Assembly: GCA_964544265.1 (NCBI GenBank)
Contig: CAZJBD010000001.1
Span: 25,269-89,268 of the forward strand
Reading direction: 5' to 3'
DNA: 64,000 nt
DNA from: JALHVH01 sp964544265
GTDB taxonomy: Bacteria > Acidobacteriota > Aminicenantia > Aminicenantales > Saccharicenantaceae
Part shown: in pieces, positions 8,521 to 18,421 of the stretch
How positions within the stretch are numbered: position 1 is the stretch's first letter
Layout of the letters: each line of letters starts with the position of its first letter
Translations under genes and position numbers: made by a program
Notes under the pieces: generated by a model
What the model saw: only the letters and a program-made list of their open reading frames with translations
Databases searched by the model: none
What the model was told of the DNA's origin: nothing

Positions 8521-9822
8521 ATGAATAATACCCAGAAATTCAGGTTCTTCAGCAGGCCTTTTCTTGCGGCTGCCATTTGCTTCCTGGCTTTGGCTTCTCT
8601 TCTTCAGGCCGCGGTCCTGCCCAAGGCCAAGCCCGCAGAGGTCGGTTTGTCCGCCGAACGCCTGGGGCGGCTCGGGCGGGTTATGCAGGAATATGTGGAT
8701 CATGATAGGACAAAAGGCGTGGTCGTGCTCCTTATGCGGAACGGAAAGGTTGCCTACCACGAGGCGTTTGGCCTGCTGAATCCTGAGAAGCGGACGCCGA
8801 TGCCTCTCGATGCGATCTTCCGTATCGCGTCCCAATCCAAGGCCGTGACCAGCGCGGCCGTCATGACGCTCTTTGAAGAGGGGAAGTTCCTCTTGGACGA
8901 TCCCGTCGCGAGGTATATTCCAGAACTCACGGAGACACGGATCGCCGTGCCTGCCCAGGAAAAGGGCGCGGCCGGTTATGCGACGGTCCCTGCGAAACGG
9001 CCTATCACGATCCGAGACCTTCTGACCCACACGGCGGGCATCTCCTACGGCGACGGCCCTGCCCGGGAGGATTATATCAAGGCCGGCGTCTACGGCTGGA
9101 ATCTTTCGGCCAAGGATATCAGCATCGGCGACTACATCAAAAAGCTTGCCGCCCTGCCGTTCGATGCCCAGCCGGGAGAACGGTTCGTTTACGGTTACAA
9201 CACGGACATTCTCGGCTACCTCATCGAACGCGTATCCGGGATGAGCCTGGCCGAATATATCGAAAAAAGGATCAGCGGTCCGTTGGGCATGACCGATACG
9301 CATTTTTTCCTGCCGGAAAGCAAGATCGGGCGTTTCACGCCGGTCTACGGGGCCGATGAAAACGGAAAGCTCAAGCTTATCGAACCTTCCTCCGATAATC
9401 CCTATGTCAAGGGACCGAAGAAGTGTTATGCCGGCGGCGCCGGACTTCTCGCGACCGCGGATAATTACGCCCGTTTTCTCCAGATGCTCCTCAACGGCGG
9501 CGAACTCGAGGGCGCCCGTATCCTCAGCCCGAAGTCGGTCGAGCTCATGACCGCAAACCACGTCGGGAGCCTTTACTCGGGCAGCGCGCAGGGATTCGGA
9601 CTGGGATTCTGGGTGACCGAAAAACTCGGACGAACGGGCCTGCCGGGGTCCGTCGGAGCGTTCGGCTGGGGCGGCGCCTACTATACGACCTACTGGGTTG
9701 ATCCCGTTGAGAAACTCGTGGCCGTCTTCATGACCCAGCTCCTGCCGGCCGGGGCGATCGATCTCCACGACAAGTTCAAGGTCATGGTCTATCAGTCGAT
9801 CATCGATTCCTACGAACGATGA
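8521..9822 (+). CDS. Secreted serine hydrolase of the beta-lactamase (class C/EstB) family
   Basis: 433 residues. A Sec signal (FLAAAICFLALASLLQA) is followed by the penicillin-binding-protein-like fold. The nucleophile motif SxxK reads SQSK in FRIASQSKAVTSAA, and the second motif YxN is in VYGYNTDILGYLIERVSG. The third motif is GWGGAYYTTYWVDP, the non-lactamase form typical of esterase or peptidase members (EstB-like) rather than KTG. The C-terminus VDPVEKLVAVFMTQLLP is normal for the family. Likely a periplasmic esterase or D-amino-acid peptidase; substrate not evident. It is monocistronic, with a promoter upstream and a terminator hairpin two bases after its stop. Confidence 0.9.
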   Translation: MNNTQKFRFFSRPFLAAAICFLALASLLQAAVLPKAKPAEVGLSAERLGRLGRVMQEYVDHDRTKGVVVLLMRNGKVAYHEAFGLLNPEKRTPMPLDAIFRIASQSKAVTSAAVMTLFEEGKFLLDDPVARYIPELTETRIAVPAQEKGAAGYATVPAKRPITIRDLLTHTAGISYGDGPAREDYIKAGVYGWNLSAKDISIGDYIKKLAALPFDAQPGERFVYGYNTDILGYLIERVSGMSLAEYIEKRISGPLGMTDTHFFLPESKIGRFTPVYGADENGKLKLIEPSSDNPYVKGPKKCYAGGAGLLATADNYARFLQMLLNGGELEGARILSPKSVELMTANHVGSLYSGSAQGFGLGFWVTEKLGRTGLPGSVGAFGWGGAYYTTYWVDPVEKLVAVFMTQLLPAGAIDLHDKFKVMVYQSIIDSYER

Positions 9823-9823
9823 T

Positions 9824-9842
9824 GCCCGGGGATAACCCGGGC
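9824..9842. terminator. Hairpin between convergent genes
   Basis: GCCCGGG, loop GATAA, CCCGGGC: a perfect 7-bp GC stem directly after the serine hydrolase stop, followed by CTATTTAT. It lies between convergent genes (the efflux permease ends at 9900) and probably ends the plus-strand transcript. Confidence 0.6.
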
Positions 9843-9899
9843 CTATTTATAGTCCTTTCCGGACGAAGCTTTTTGAAGACAATCCCGAAATCGTGAGGG

Positions 9900-12800
9900 C
9901 TACTTGGATTCTTGATCTGAGCCAGCCTTGTTCTTGCGCTTGACGCGCACCTTCTCGGCGATGACGTAGAACGCCGGAACGACGACCAGGCTCAAGGCCG
10001 TGGACAGGACCAAACCGCCGATGACCGCGATGGCCATGGGTGTCCGGATTTCCGATCCCGACCCGAGTCCTAGGGCGGGCGGGATAGCTGCCATAAGAGT
10101 GGCGACGGCAGTCATGAGGATGGGCCTCAGCCGGATGGGCCCGGCTTTCTCCATGGATTCCCGAGGGCTAAATCCCTTGGCCTTGAAGGCATTCGCGTAA
10201 TCGACCAGGATGATGGAGTTCTTCTTGACGATCCCCATCAGGAGCAGCAGCCCGATCATGCTGAAAATGTTCAGGCTCTGCCTGGTAATCAAAAGGGCGA
10301 AAGCCGCGCCGGCGATGGACAAGGGCAGAATGGTGATGATCGTGATCGGATCTTTGTAGGAATTGAACTGGGAGGCCAGAATCATGTAGGCGATGGCGAT
10401 GCCCAGGAACATGGCGAATACGAGGCTGCTCATCGATTCCCGGAATGCGACGCTGGCCCCGCTCAGGACAACCCGGTAGCCGACCGGCATGTCCTTGCCC
10501 AGGCTTTCAACGTATTTGATCGCCTCGTTCTGGGCGTGGCCGGGCGCCACATTGGCGTAGATCGTGATGGCCCTTTCCCTGTCCCTGCGGGTAATGGCCT
10601 GGAGGGCGGGCCGCTCTTTCGAGGTCACGAGCGAGGAAAGGGGCACGAGCTCACCCTGGCGGGTCCTTACTTGAAGCCTGGCGATATCCTCAGGCCTGGA
10701 CCTCTGGGAGGCCATGAGCTTGAGCCGGACGTCGATCCGGCGGCCGCCGGTGCTGTATTTGCCGACGCGGACTCCCCCGACCAGGGCGTTGAGGGTCGTG
10801 GCGAGGTCGTCGATGGATACGCCGATGTCTGCCGCCATGGCCCGATCGGGCTCGATACGAAGCTCGGGCATGCCGAGCTGGTAATCCGTGTCCATATCGA
10901 CAACCAGGCCGCTGGCCTGGAGCCGGCTCATGATCGTCTGACTTTCGGTGACGAGCTGGTCCCAGTTGGAGCCGCGGACAGAGAACTCGACGGGAAAGCC
11001 TCGCTGGGCGGTTAATCCCTGCTGGGAAAGGTCCTGGAGGACGGCGCGCAGGCCCGGGATGGCGTTCAGTTCCCGGCGCAGGATGCCGGAGAGCTGGGCT
11101 TGATTGAGCTTGCGGTCTTTGGGCGGGACGATGGTCACGAACAGGTTGCCCTGATTGACGCTCCCCCCGAAACCGCCGATGAAGCCGTAAAGCTGGGTGA
11201 CCTCTGGCCGCGCGGCCACGATGTCTTCCGCCTTCTTGATGAGTTTATCCGTTTCTGTCAGGTCGGAGCCGACGGCGGTTTGTATGCGGATCGAGAGGCG
11301 GCTTAGGTCCTGGGACGGGACGAATTCGGCGGGCAGGATCGACAAGACGACAAGCGACACGGCGAAGAGGAGGACGGCCAGAATGAGGATGAGGCCGGGC
11401 TTGCGAAGGCTGCTATGCAGGACCTTGGAATATATGCCCTCCAGCTTGCGGAAGCTGTTGTCCATCAGGAGTCCCATACGGCTCCGGCCTTCGCGCGAGG
11501 TCTTCAGGAATTGGGAACACCTGGCCGGCGCCAAAGTCACCGCTTCGACGTAGGATAGAAGCACGGCCAGGCAAAGCGTGATGCCGAACTGAAGGAAGAA
11601 CCGGCCGATGATCCCCTTGATGAAGACAACCGGAACAAAAATGGCGACGACGGCCAGGGTGGCTGCTAGGGCCGCGAAGGCGATTTCATGCGTTCCCTCC
11701 AGGGCGGCTGGGACGAGGGCCTTCCCGCCCTCCCTGTGGCGGAAGATGTTCTCCATGACCATGATGGCGTCGTCGACGACGATCCCCACTGCTAGAGCCA
11801 GACCGAGGAGCGTAAATGTATTGAAAGTGAAGCCGAGAAAGTAGATGATGGCGATCGTTCCCATGAGCGACATCGGGATGGCCAGGATGACGTTTAGGGT
11901 GCTCGAGAACGAACCCAGGAACATCCAGCAGACGAGGGCGGTCAGGATGACCGACAGAAACAGCTCGAGCTTGATCTCCTTGACCGAGTCCTCGATGAAG
12001 GTCGTCGAATCGAAGACGATGTTGATCGTCATGCCCTCGGGCAGGGTTTTTCCGTACCCGGTCATGGCCTTCTTGGCTGCTTTGGCCACGGCCACCGCGT
12101 TGGCCCCGCGCTGCTTCTTGATGCCGATGCCCTGGGCGGGCACGCCGTTGATCCGGGCCATCCTCCGGATGTCCTCGAAGCCGTCCTCGACCAGGGAGAC
12201 GTCGCTGAGATAGATGGGACTGCCGCCGGTCTCTCGAACGACGATGTGGCGTAGAGTCTCCAGATCGACGGCCTCGCCGAGGACCCGGACGTTGACTTCG
12301 CGCCCCGGCGTTTCCAGCCGGCCGGCGGGAAGCTCCACATGTTCTCTTTGGAGGGCCAGGATGACATCGGAGACGGTCAGCCCCTTCTCGTCAAGCTGGG
12401 CGGCGTCGAGCCAGACCCGAATATTGCGGGTCATGACCCCCATCATTGTGATCTCACCAACCCCTGGGATCGTCTGGAGTTTTTCCTTGAGCCCGTACTG
12501 GACATAATCGCTGAGGACGCGCGGCGGGAAGGGGCCGCCCATGGAGACCATCATAATAGGTTGGTCCTCGGGATTGCTTTTGGAGATCACGGGAGGGTCG
12601 ATGTCGCGGGGCAGCCGGCGGGCCGCCTGTGAGACCTTGGTCTGGACGTCCTGCAAGGCGAGGTCTACGTTGCGTGAGAGATCGAGCTCGATCGAGATGT
12701 ACGCCGAGCCCATGCGGGAGCTCGAGGTGATCGTCCGGAGCCCTTCGGTCTGCACCAGGGCTTCTTCCAAGGGCTCGACGATATCGTTCTCGACGACTTC

Positions 12801-12968
12801 GGGAGCTGCTCCCTCCCAGACGACCGACACCGAGATCGTCGGGAAATCGACGTCCGGGAACTGGCTGATGCCGATTCGGGAGGCCGCGACGGCGCCGAAG
12901 ACGATCGTAGCTGCCATGAGCATCCAGGCCAGGACGGGCTTTCTAACACAAACTTCCGTGAGGTTCAT
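9900..12968 (-). CDS. RND-family multidrug efflux permease (HAE1/AcrB type)
   Basis: 1022 residues, the usual length for a hydrophobe/amphiphile efflux-1 permease. N-terminal MNLTEVCVRKPVLAWMLM enters the first membrane segment. Periplasmic porter regions (ISVSVVWEGAAPEVVEN, DVQTKVSQAARRLP) and two sets of six transmembrane helices are recognisable. The central proton-relay helix contains LALAVGIVVDDAIMVMEN with the paired aspartates. It should assemble with the adaptor and TolC-like channel encoded immediately upstream in the same operon and pump drugs or metabolites out using the proton gradient. Substrate unknown; no local regulator gene was seen. Confidence 0.95.
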   Translation of the reverse strand: MNLTEVCVRKPVLAWMLMAATIVFGAVAASRIGISQFPDVDFPTISVSVVWEGAAPEVVENDIVEPLEEALVQTEGLRTITSSSRMGSAYISIELDLSRNVDLALQDVQTKVSQAARRLPRDIDPPVISKSNPEDQPIMMVSMGGPFPPRVLSDYVQYGLKEKLQTIPGVGEITMMGVMTRNIRVWLDAAQLDEKGLTVSDVILALQREHVELPAGRLETPGREVNVRVLGEAVDLETLRHIVVRETGGSPIYLSDVSLVEDGFEDIRRMARINGVPAQGIGIKKQRGANAVAVAKAAKKAMTGYGKTLPEGMTINIVFDSTTFIEDSVKEIKLELFLSVILTALVCWMFLGSFSSTLNVILAIPMSLMGTIAIIYFLGFTFNTFTLLGLALAVGIVVDDAIMVMENIFRHREGGKALVPAALEGTHEIAFAALAATLAVVAIFVPVVFIKGIIGRFFLQFGITLCLAVLLSYVEAVTLAPARCSQFLKTSREGRSRMGLLMDNSFRKLEGIYSKVLHSSLRKPGLILILAVLLFAVSLVVLSILPAEFVPSQDLSRLSIRIQTAVGSDLTETDKLIKKAEDIVAARPEVTQLYGFIGGFGGSVNQGNLFVTIVPPKDRKLNQAQLSGILRRELNAIPGLRAVLQDLSQQGLTAQRGFPVEFSVRGSNWDQLVTESQTIMSRLQASGLVVDMDTDYQLGMPELRIEPDRAMAADIGVSIDDLATTLNALVGGVRVGKYSTGGRRIDVRLKLMASQRSRPEDIARLQVRTRQGELVPLSSLVTSKERPALQAITRRDRERAITIYANVAPGHAQNEAIKYVESLGKDMPVGYRVVLSGASVAFRESMSSLVFAMFLGIAIAYMILASQFNSYKDPITIITILPLSIAGAAFALLITRQSLNIFSMIGLLLLMGIVKKNSIILVDYANAFKAKGFSPRESMEKAGPIRLRPILMTAVATLMAAIPPALGLGSGSEIRTPMAIAVIGGLVLSTALSLVVVPAFYVIAEKVRVKRKNKAGSDQESK

Positions 12969-12992
12969 AAGCGGGGTCCTCTCAATTCAACC

Positions 12993-14153
12993 TTAGTTTC
13001 GGACCGGTTGGGCTTGGACCTTCTCAGGGGCCGTTGAGATGCGGACGGGAGCCCCGTCACGCAGGGCTTCGGCTCCGCGGATAACCAGGGCCTCTCCGGG
13101 CTTGAGGCCGGAAAGGACCTCGACCTGGCCGTCTGCCGTCCTCATGCCGAGGGCCAGGATGCGCTCCACGGCCGCGTCGTTTTGGACGACGTAGGCAATA
13201 AACCCTTTGTCGCTGGCTCGGATAGCGGTCTGAGGGATGACCGGGGACATTTTCTCGCTGCTCACCGGAACCGTAATCTCGGCGAAGGAGCCGGGCCGCA
13301 GGGCATCGTCATAGGAATCTTTGACCTCCGCGGTCACGGGAACGAGCCGGGTGCCTTCGTCTGCCGACTCGGCGATATGGACGATCTTCGAGCTGAACAC
13401 CCGTTCGTCGTTCCGGATCTTGAAGTTGGCCGGCATGCCGATGCGGAACTGAGCGGCGTCCCGCTCGGGGACCTTAAAGCGGAGGAGCAAGGGGTCGCGC
13501 CGGACGAGGGTTGCCAGGACCGTTCCCGTCTCAACGTACATACCGGTCTGGACCGTCCGGGTCTGGAGGATCCCCGAATAAGGCGCCCGGACATAGGCAT
13601 CATGCAGGTTGAGGGTGGCTTGGTTGAGGGCGGCCTTCGTCTGAGCGACGTCCGACTTTGCCAGGAGGACGCGGGTCCGCCAGGTCTCGAGTTCTTCTCC
13701 GGGGATCAGACCGGGATTCTGGTTGATGACGGTCTCTCGCCTCTTGAGGCCGGCTTCGGCGTCAGCCTGGGAGGCCACGGCTTTCTCGTAAGCGGCTTGG
13801 GCTGCTTCGACCGCCAGCTTATAGCGTTCGGGTTCGATCTCGACGAGGACCTGGTCGACTTTGGCGTAGCTGCCTTCTGAGAAGAGGACGCGGTCCACGA
13901 CACCCGATACCCGGGCCGTGACCTGGACTTTTTCGAAAGCGTCTACCGAGCCCACCGCATTAACGCTATAGGTCAGGGACTTGAGTTCGACAGTCTGGGT
14001 CTCGACCGGAAAGGTGATCTTGGAGCGGTCGAAAAGCGAGGTCTGCTTTCTTCTGGGCTCCTGCGACGCTCCGCCGCCTTTCTTGCAGCGGGCCGAAATC
14101 AGGACCAGGAGGAACGACAGGCAGGCCAGTATGAGAACAAATTTCTTCTTCAC
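12993..14153 (-). CDS. RND periplasmic adaptor (membrane fusion protein)
   Basis: 386 residues, GTG start overlapping the TolC-like stop by four bases (GTGA), so translation is coupled. N-terminal MKKKFVLILACLSFLLVLIS then ARC looks like a lipoprotein signal, though Arg at -1 is unusual for a lipobox. The adaptor plan follows: barrel-sandwich (VGSVDAFEKVQVTARVSGVV ... LVEIEPERYKLAV), a coiled-coil hairpin (AQAAYEKAVASQADAEAGL), then lipoyl return (VRAPYSGILQTRTVQTGMYV), beta-barrel and membrane-proximal domains ending EALRDGAPVRI. It links the permease (24 bases downstream) to the outer-membrane channel. Confidence 0.94.
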   Translation of the reverse strand: MKKKFVLILACLSFLLVLISARCKKGGGASQEPRRKQTSLFDRSKITFPVETQTVELKSLTYSVNAVGSVDAFEKVQVTARVSGVVDRVLFSEGSYAKVDQVLVEIEPERYKLAVEAAQAAYEKAVASQADAEAGLKRRETVINQNPGLIPGEELETWRTRVLLAKSDVAQTKAALNQATLNLHDAYVRAPYSGILQTRTVQTGMYVETGTVLATLVRRDPLLLRFKVPERDAAQFRIGMPANFKIRNDERVFSSKIVHIAESADEGTRLVPVTAEVKDSYDDALRPGSFAEITVPVSSEKMSPVIPQTAIRASDKGFIAYVVQNDAAVERILALGMRTADGQVEVLSGLKPGEALVIRGAEALRDGAPVRISTAPEKVQAQPVRN

Positions 14154-15496
14154 AGCTTAGGCTCCTTGCCGAACGGGTCCAGCCCGAGTGCGGCTTCAAG
14201 ATTGAGATAGGAAATCCCCAGGCCGTAGCGCTCCCGGACAAGCGCGACCTCGGCTTCAAACAGGCGGACGTTGGCGTCCGCGACCTGAAGCGCGGTGCTT
14301 AGCCCCTGCCGGTAAAGCTCGGCGGTTTCGGCGGCGTTCCTCTTGGCGACTTCGTGGGCGATCGCGGCCTGCTTTAGGGCGGCCCTCTGGTTCGCCAAGG
14401 AGACTTGCGAATCGCGGACATCAAGCTCCACGCGCCTCATGGTCGTCCTAACATCGAGGTCGGCTAGAATAGCCTGGGCCTTGCGCTCCCGATAGTCGGC
14501 GCTCCGGCTGAAGCCGTCAAAAACAGCCCAGGTAAGATTCAAGCCCAGGTTCCAGTTGGTCGCCCGTCCGGTCAGCCCGGCTTCGTTTGTATATCTGTAC
14601 TGACCGCTAAAACTCAAGGTGGGCAGCCACTTAAGAGTGGGCTCGATCGTCAGGGCGTGCTGGGCTTTGGCATGGTATCTCAAGGCCCCTAGATCAAGAC
14701 GCCTGTCCTGGGCCTGGGTGACCAACGCCTCAACGGCTACCTGGTCGGCTTCAGCCGCGGCCTGGAGCAGAAACTCCGGGACCTTGAGCTTGGTCGAAGA
14801 GGCGATAATGTCATCTAAGAGATAGCCCAGTTGGAGATAGGTCGTTTCGACCTGTCCTTGGACTTGAGTAACGCCCATCTCCGCCGTGGCGAATTCCAGC
14901 TCGGCCCGAGTGACGTCATTGATGGAAACCAGGCCGGCCGCGTAACGAGCCTTGGCGGCATCCAGGGCTTGCTTGGCGTAATCATAGCGGTGCCGGGATG
15001 CCTCCAGGACCTGGCCCGTGCTCAGCGTCATAAGGAAGGCATTGCCTACCTCGAAAGCCAGTTGGCGCTTGCTCTCGGCCGAGGCATAGCGTTGGGCATT
15101 CCTTTCTGAATTAGCCTGCAAGAGGGCCGGGAGGCTGCGTGAGTCGAAGATAGTCAGGTTAAGCTGCGCGACTCCGGCCAGGGCATCGAATTTCTGGATG
15201 ACGATTCTGGTGTCGCCAACCGTCCTCGAAACCTCGAAGGGGCGACGGGTGTAAGTCCCTGTGGCGTTCAGCGTTGGCAGGAAATATGACCGGGCTCGAA
15301 CAACCCGGGCTGCGGCCTCATTCATTTGCTCGTCTGCGGCAAGAGCCCGCTCGTTCCGGGCCAAAGCCCGCTCGATGGCCGCTTCCAAGGTCAGACCCTC
15401 CTGGGCTCGCCCCGTAATAGGGAAAAGCAGGAGGACTAGGACTGCGACAATCTTCCCGCTGGCCGTCTTTTTCAGCAGATTCTCTTTTTTTCTCAT
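14150..15496 (-). CDS. TolC-family outer-membrane efflux channel
   Basis: 448 residues from the ATG at 15496; an in-frame GTG three codons upstream (15505) is an alternative. After the signal sequence (KIVAVLVLLLFPITGRAQ) comes the OEP opening LTLEAAIERALARNERALAA and two copies of the helical barrel repeat, with the second one around WNLGLNLTWAVFDGFSRSADY. Long amphipathic helices and the GLSTALQVADANVRLFEAE stretch are standard for the family. First gene of the tripartite efflux operon (channel, adaptor, permease). No promoter could be picked with confidence in the 112 bases upstream. Confidence 0.93.
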   Translation of the reverse strand: MRKKENLLKKTASGKIVAVLVLLLFPITGRAQEGLTLEAAIERALARNERALAADEQMNEAAARVVRARSYFLPTLNATGTYTRRPFEVSRTVGDTRIVIQKFDALAGVAQLNLTIFDSRSLPALLQANSERNAQRYASAESKRQLAFEVGNAFLMTLSTGQVLEASRHRYDYAKQALDAAKARYAAGLVSINDVTRAELEFATAEMGVTQVQGQVETTYLQLGYLLDDIIASSTKLKVPEFLLQAAAEADQVAVEALVTQAQDRRLDLGALRYHAKAQHALTIEPTLKWLPTLSFSGQYRYTNEAGLTGRATNWNLGLNLTWAVFDGFSRSADYRERKAQAILADLDVRTTMRRVELDVRDSQVSLANQRAALKQAAIAHEVAKRNAAETAELYRQGLSTALQVADANVRLFEAEVALVRERYGLGISYLNLEAALGLDPFGKEPKL

Positions 15497-15608
15497 CGCG
15501 GGCACTCATTTGAGGACAAAATATAACTCAACATCATAGTTTAGACGACAAATCTTGTCAAAACTTCCAGGAGATAAAAAGGAGAGAGGGAGGCTTCAAG
15601 CCGCTGGC

Positions 15609-16253
15609 TCAGAGCCGGCGGAAGATAAGCATAAGGACCAAGGAAAGGGTAACCGCGATTGCCGGGGCCGGCAGCTTAGCCCATTTTACGCTTTCCCGCA
15701 TCCTCTCTCCGGCACGGAGTCCCAGCGGGACGCTGAGGAGCGAAATGCCGATGGCCGGGATCGCGTAATACCATGCCAGAGGGGTCGTGGTCCCTGGGAC
15801 CAGGCAGGCGGCCGTGCCGGTCGCGAATCTGACCAGAGGAAACGTCGCAGCTGCGATGAGCGCCGCAGCTCCTCCCCAAACGGTCCGTCCGGCCGCCCGG
15901 CGTTTCCATGCCTCTTTGAGGATGACTGCAACAACGACGAAAGCCGATCCCTCGAGGATGAACGCGAAGACCGGATTGGCGATGGCTCCGTCCTTGAGCG
16001 GAAGCGACAGAAGAACGGCGTCGAACATTTTGAACAAAACTGCCATGGCGACGATAAGTCCGGCGCTCAAGGCTTTCCTGTCTGCGGCCCAGGCCGCGGC
16101 GATAAAGAAGAAAGCTATTCCGGTCATCACCGAGCCCGATATCGACGACGCGCAGGCGTGGAGGGTGGCCCCCAGGAGGCATTCCGAGAGTCCCCAGACG
16201 GCCCCTAACAAGATGACGATGCCGAAGTTCCTTCGGCCCTTCGTTTCTTCCAT
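15609..16253 (-). CDS. Multi-pass membrane protein of unknown function
   Basis: 214 residues from the ATG at 16253, preceded by AAGGAG at a 6-base spacing; the in-frame ATG at 16277, which overlaps the upstream stop, is an alternative. About six hydrophobic segments are visible (for example FGIVILLGAVWGLSECLLG and GIAFFFIAAAWA) and the C-terminus is basic. The WG(L)xE motif and the overall size recall small energy-coupling or transporter S-type proteins, but no family could be named. It directly follows the molybdenum hydroxylase large subunit, so a role in that system, such as transport of substrate or molybdate, is possible but unproven. Confidence 0.65.
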   Translation of the reverse strand: MEETKGRRNFGIVILLGAVWGLSECLLGATLHACASSISGSVMTGIAFFFIAAAWAADRKALSAGLIVAMAVLFKMFDAVLLSLPLKDGAIANPVFAFILEGSAFVVVAVILKEAWKRRAAGRTVWGGAAALIAAATFPLVRFATGTAACLVPGTTTPLAWYYAIPAIGISLLSVPLGLRAGERMRESVKWAKLPAPAIAVTLSLVLMLIFRRL

Positions 16254-16273
16254 CTTTTGCTCCTTCGCTCGAT

Positions 16274-18421
16274 TCATCCGGCCGCTGTCCCGGCCAGGGC
16301 GGCTTTCACGCGCTCCGGGGTCATGGGCAACTGGAACAATCTGGCCCCTGTCGCGTCAAATACGGCGTTAGCCAGAACGGCGCCCATGTTGATGATGGCC
16401 GGTTCGCCGCATCCCGACGGCGGGAGTTCGTTGTTCTCGATAAGCAAGGCTTCGATCTTCGGTAGCCAGGAGAACCGCGGGATCTCGTAGGTGTCGAAAT
16501 TGAGATCCAGGACCGAGCGCCCTTTGAAATGGACCTCTTCGGTCAGGGCGTAGCCGAGGCCCATCATAATGCAGCCTTCGATCTGGATTTTTGCCCCCTC
16601 GGGGTTGATGATCTGGCCCATGTCCTGGGCGCATACGACGCGCTTGACCTTGATCTCACCCTTCGTCTTGTCGACCTCGACCTCGGCGGCGGTCGCGACG
16701 TATGTTCCTAAATAATCTGAACAGACGATGGCCCACCCCCTTCCGCTCGGCGATTTGGCTGGTTTCCAGCCGAAAGCCTCTGCGGCAACCCCAAGGACCT
16801 TCTTCATCCGAGGATCGGCCAGGTTCTTTATCCGGAACTCGAGTGGATCCATGCCTGCCTTCACGGCCATGATGTCGATCTGCGACTCGCGGGCAAACAC
16901 GTTGGTGTTGGAGCCGGGCGCGCGCCAGGCCCCGACGGAAAACGGGTGGGCGCCTCCTCCTCCTCCCCACTCGCCGCGCGAGGCTGTCCGGTGATGAGGG
17001 ATGTCGTAAAACTGGGGCGAGCTTCTGTCCCCGGCGAAATAGACATCGTAGTCCCAGAAGACGATCTTGCCCGAGGCATCGGTCCCGGACCTTATCTTCA
17101 CGATAGCCGCCGGACGGAAGGTGTCGTTGAAGAACTCGTCGGCCCGGCTCCAGGCGACTTGGACGGGTTTCCCGGTGAATTTGGCCAGCCGGGCAGCCTG
17201 GACGGCCTGCCTGTTCATGGTCTTGCCGCCGAACCCTCCCCCGACGAAGGGAGTGATGACCCGGACGCGCTCGGGCGGCAGGCCCAGCGCCTGGGCAATC
17301 TCATCCTTGGCCCGGAAAGGCGTCTGGGTCGAGGGCCAGACCGTGGCCTTCTCTCCATCAACCTTGGCCGTGGCGGTGTGGGTTTCGATGGCGGCGTGAG
17401 CGACGTAGCCGTTGAGATAGGTCTCATTAAAGATCGTCGCCGCAAGCGACTCCCCTTGCTTGAGATCGCCTCCTTGGGCGACGACTTTTGCTTCAGGAGC
17501 GACGGAGAGCAGGTGTTCGAAAATCGTCTTGTCATCGAGCTTCGTTTCCGGGATATCATATTCGACCTTGAGCAGGGAAAGGGCCTCCTCCGCTGTATCC
17601 GGATATTCGTGAAGGACGGCGACGAGGTCGCCATCCTGGACGACCGTAACACCAGCCAGCTTTTCGGCTTCAGACGTGTCGAGCTTTTTCAGCGTGGCTC
17701 CGTGGGCGGGAGGCCTGAGGACCTTGGCATGTAGCATCTCCGGCAGGCGGATGTCGCCCGCGAAGACGGCCTTTCCGGTGACCTTGTCGCGCGCGTCACG
17801 GCGGAGGAACGGTTTACCCATGACCTTCCATTCCTCAACCGGCTTGGGAGACGGCTTGGGAACGAGGTGTCTCTCGATCTTTTTCCCTGCCGCGAGCTCG
17901 GCATAGGTCGTTTTGTTTATGGGGCGGCCCTTTTCAATGACGACCCCGTCCTTGACGGCCAACCGGTTGACCGGCGACTTGAGCTTCTCCGCCGCCAGTT
18001 CGAGCAGGACACCCCTAGCCTCCGCCGCCGCCGCCCGCAGGGCAGGACCAAAATAGCGGGTCGTCATGGACCCGAACGTGCCCATGTCGTAAGGACAGAG
18101 GTCCGTGTCGCCCATAACCATATCTACCGAATCGATCGAGACATCCAGCTCGTCGGCCAGCATCTGGGGCAGGGAGGTGATCGGACCCTGGCCCATCTCG
18201 ATTTTGCCGGTGTAGCAGGTGACGCGGCCGTCCTCTCCGATCCTGAGATAGGCGTTGAAGTCCTCCGGATAGCTGATGCTCCTGCGCCGTCCGCTTTCCT
18301 GGAGGGCGGAGGCCTCGCCGAGGGAAACGGCGATGACGACCCCCCCGCCCACAAGCTTCATGAAGTCCCGGCGGCCGAGGGAGAAATCTTTTACGAATTC
18401 ATCGAGCTCATCTGTTTTCAT
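16274..18421 (-). CDS. Tat-exported xanthine-dehydrogenase-family molybdopterin-binding subunit
   Basis: 715 residues. The ATG at 18421 has AAGGAG 6 bases upstream. A twin-arginine signal (GRRDFMKLVGGGVVIAVSL) shows the holoenzyme is periplasmic. The a/b hammerhead region (GKPFLRRDARDKVTGKAVFA) is followed by the molybdopterin domains with FVGGGFGGK, GAWRAPGSN and ALTEEVHFKG. No FAD-domain (CoxM/XdhB) gene is adjacent. This matches two-subunit hydroxylases such as isoquinoline 1-oxidoreductase or nicotinate dehydrogenase, which pass electrons to cytochromes. The start overlaps the Fe-S subunit end by 14 bases. Confidence 0.93.
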   Translation of the reverse strand: MKTDELDEFVKDFSLGRRDFMKLVGGGVVIAVSLGEASALQESGRRRSISYPEDFNAYLRIGEDGRVTCYTGKIEMGQGPITSLPQMLADELDVSIDSVDMVMGDTDLCPYDMGTFGSMTTRYFGPALRAAAAEARGVLLELAAEKLKSPVNRLAVKDGVVIEKGRPINKTTYAELAAGKKIERHLVPKPSPKPVEEWKVMGKPFLRRDARDKVTGKAVFAGDIRLPEMLHAKVLRPPAHGATLKKLDTSEAEKLAGVTVVQDGDLVAVLHEYPDTAEEALSLLKVEYDIPETKLDDKTIFEHLLSVAPEAKVVAQGGDLKQGESLAATIFNETYLNGYVAHAAIETHTATAKVDGEKATVWPSTQTPFRAKDEIAQALGLPPERVRVITPFVGGGFGGKTMNRQAVQAARLAKFTGKPVQVAWSRADEFFNDTFRPAAIVKIRSGTDASGKIVFWDYDVYFAGDRSSPQFYDIPHHRTASRGEWGGGGGAHPFSVGAWRAPGSNTNVFARESQIDIMAVKAGMDPLEFRIKNLADPRMKKVLGVAAEAFGWKPAKSPSGRGWAIVCSDYLGTYVATAAEVEVDKTKGEIKVKRVVCAQDMGQIINPEGAKIQIEGCIMMGLGYALTEEVHFKGRSVLDLNFDTYEIPRFSWLPKIEALLIENNELPPSGCGEPAIINMGAVLANAVFDATGARLFQLPMTPERVKAALAGTAAG

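Noticed and set aside
8401..9768. 455-codon open frame on the minus strand
   Set aside because: It is antisense to the serine hydrolase, whose motifs are clear; GC-rich coding sequence often opens a long reverse frame. No signal or known motif in the translation.
15600..15621. Inverted repeat CCGCTGGCTC/GAGCCGGCGG
   Set aside because: It overlaps the end of the membrane-protein gene, has almost no loop and no T-run; it may be chance in GC-rich coding sequence.
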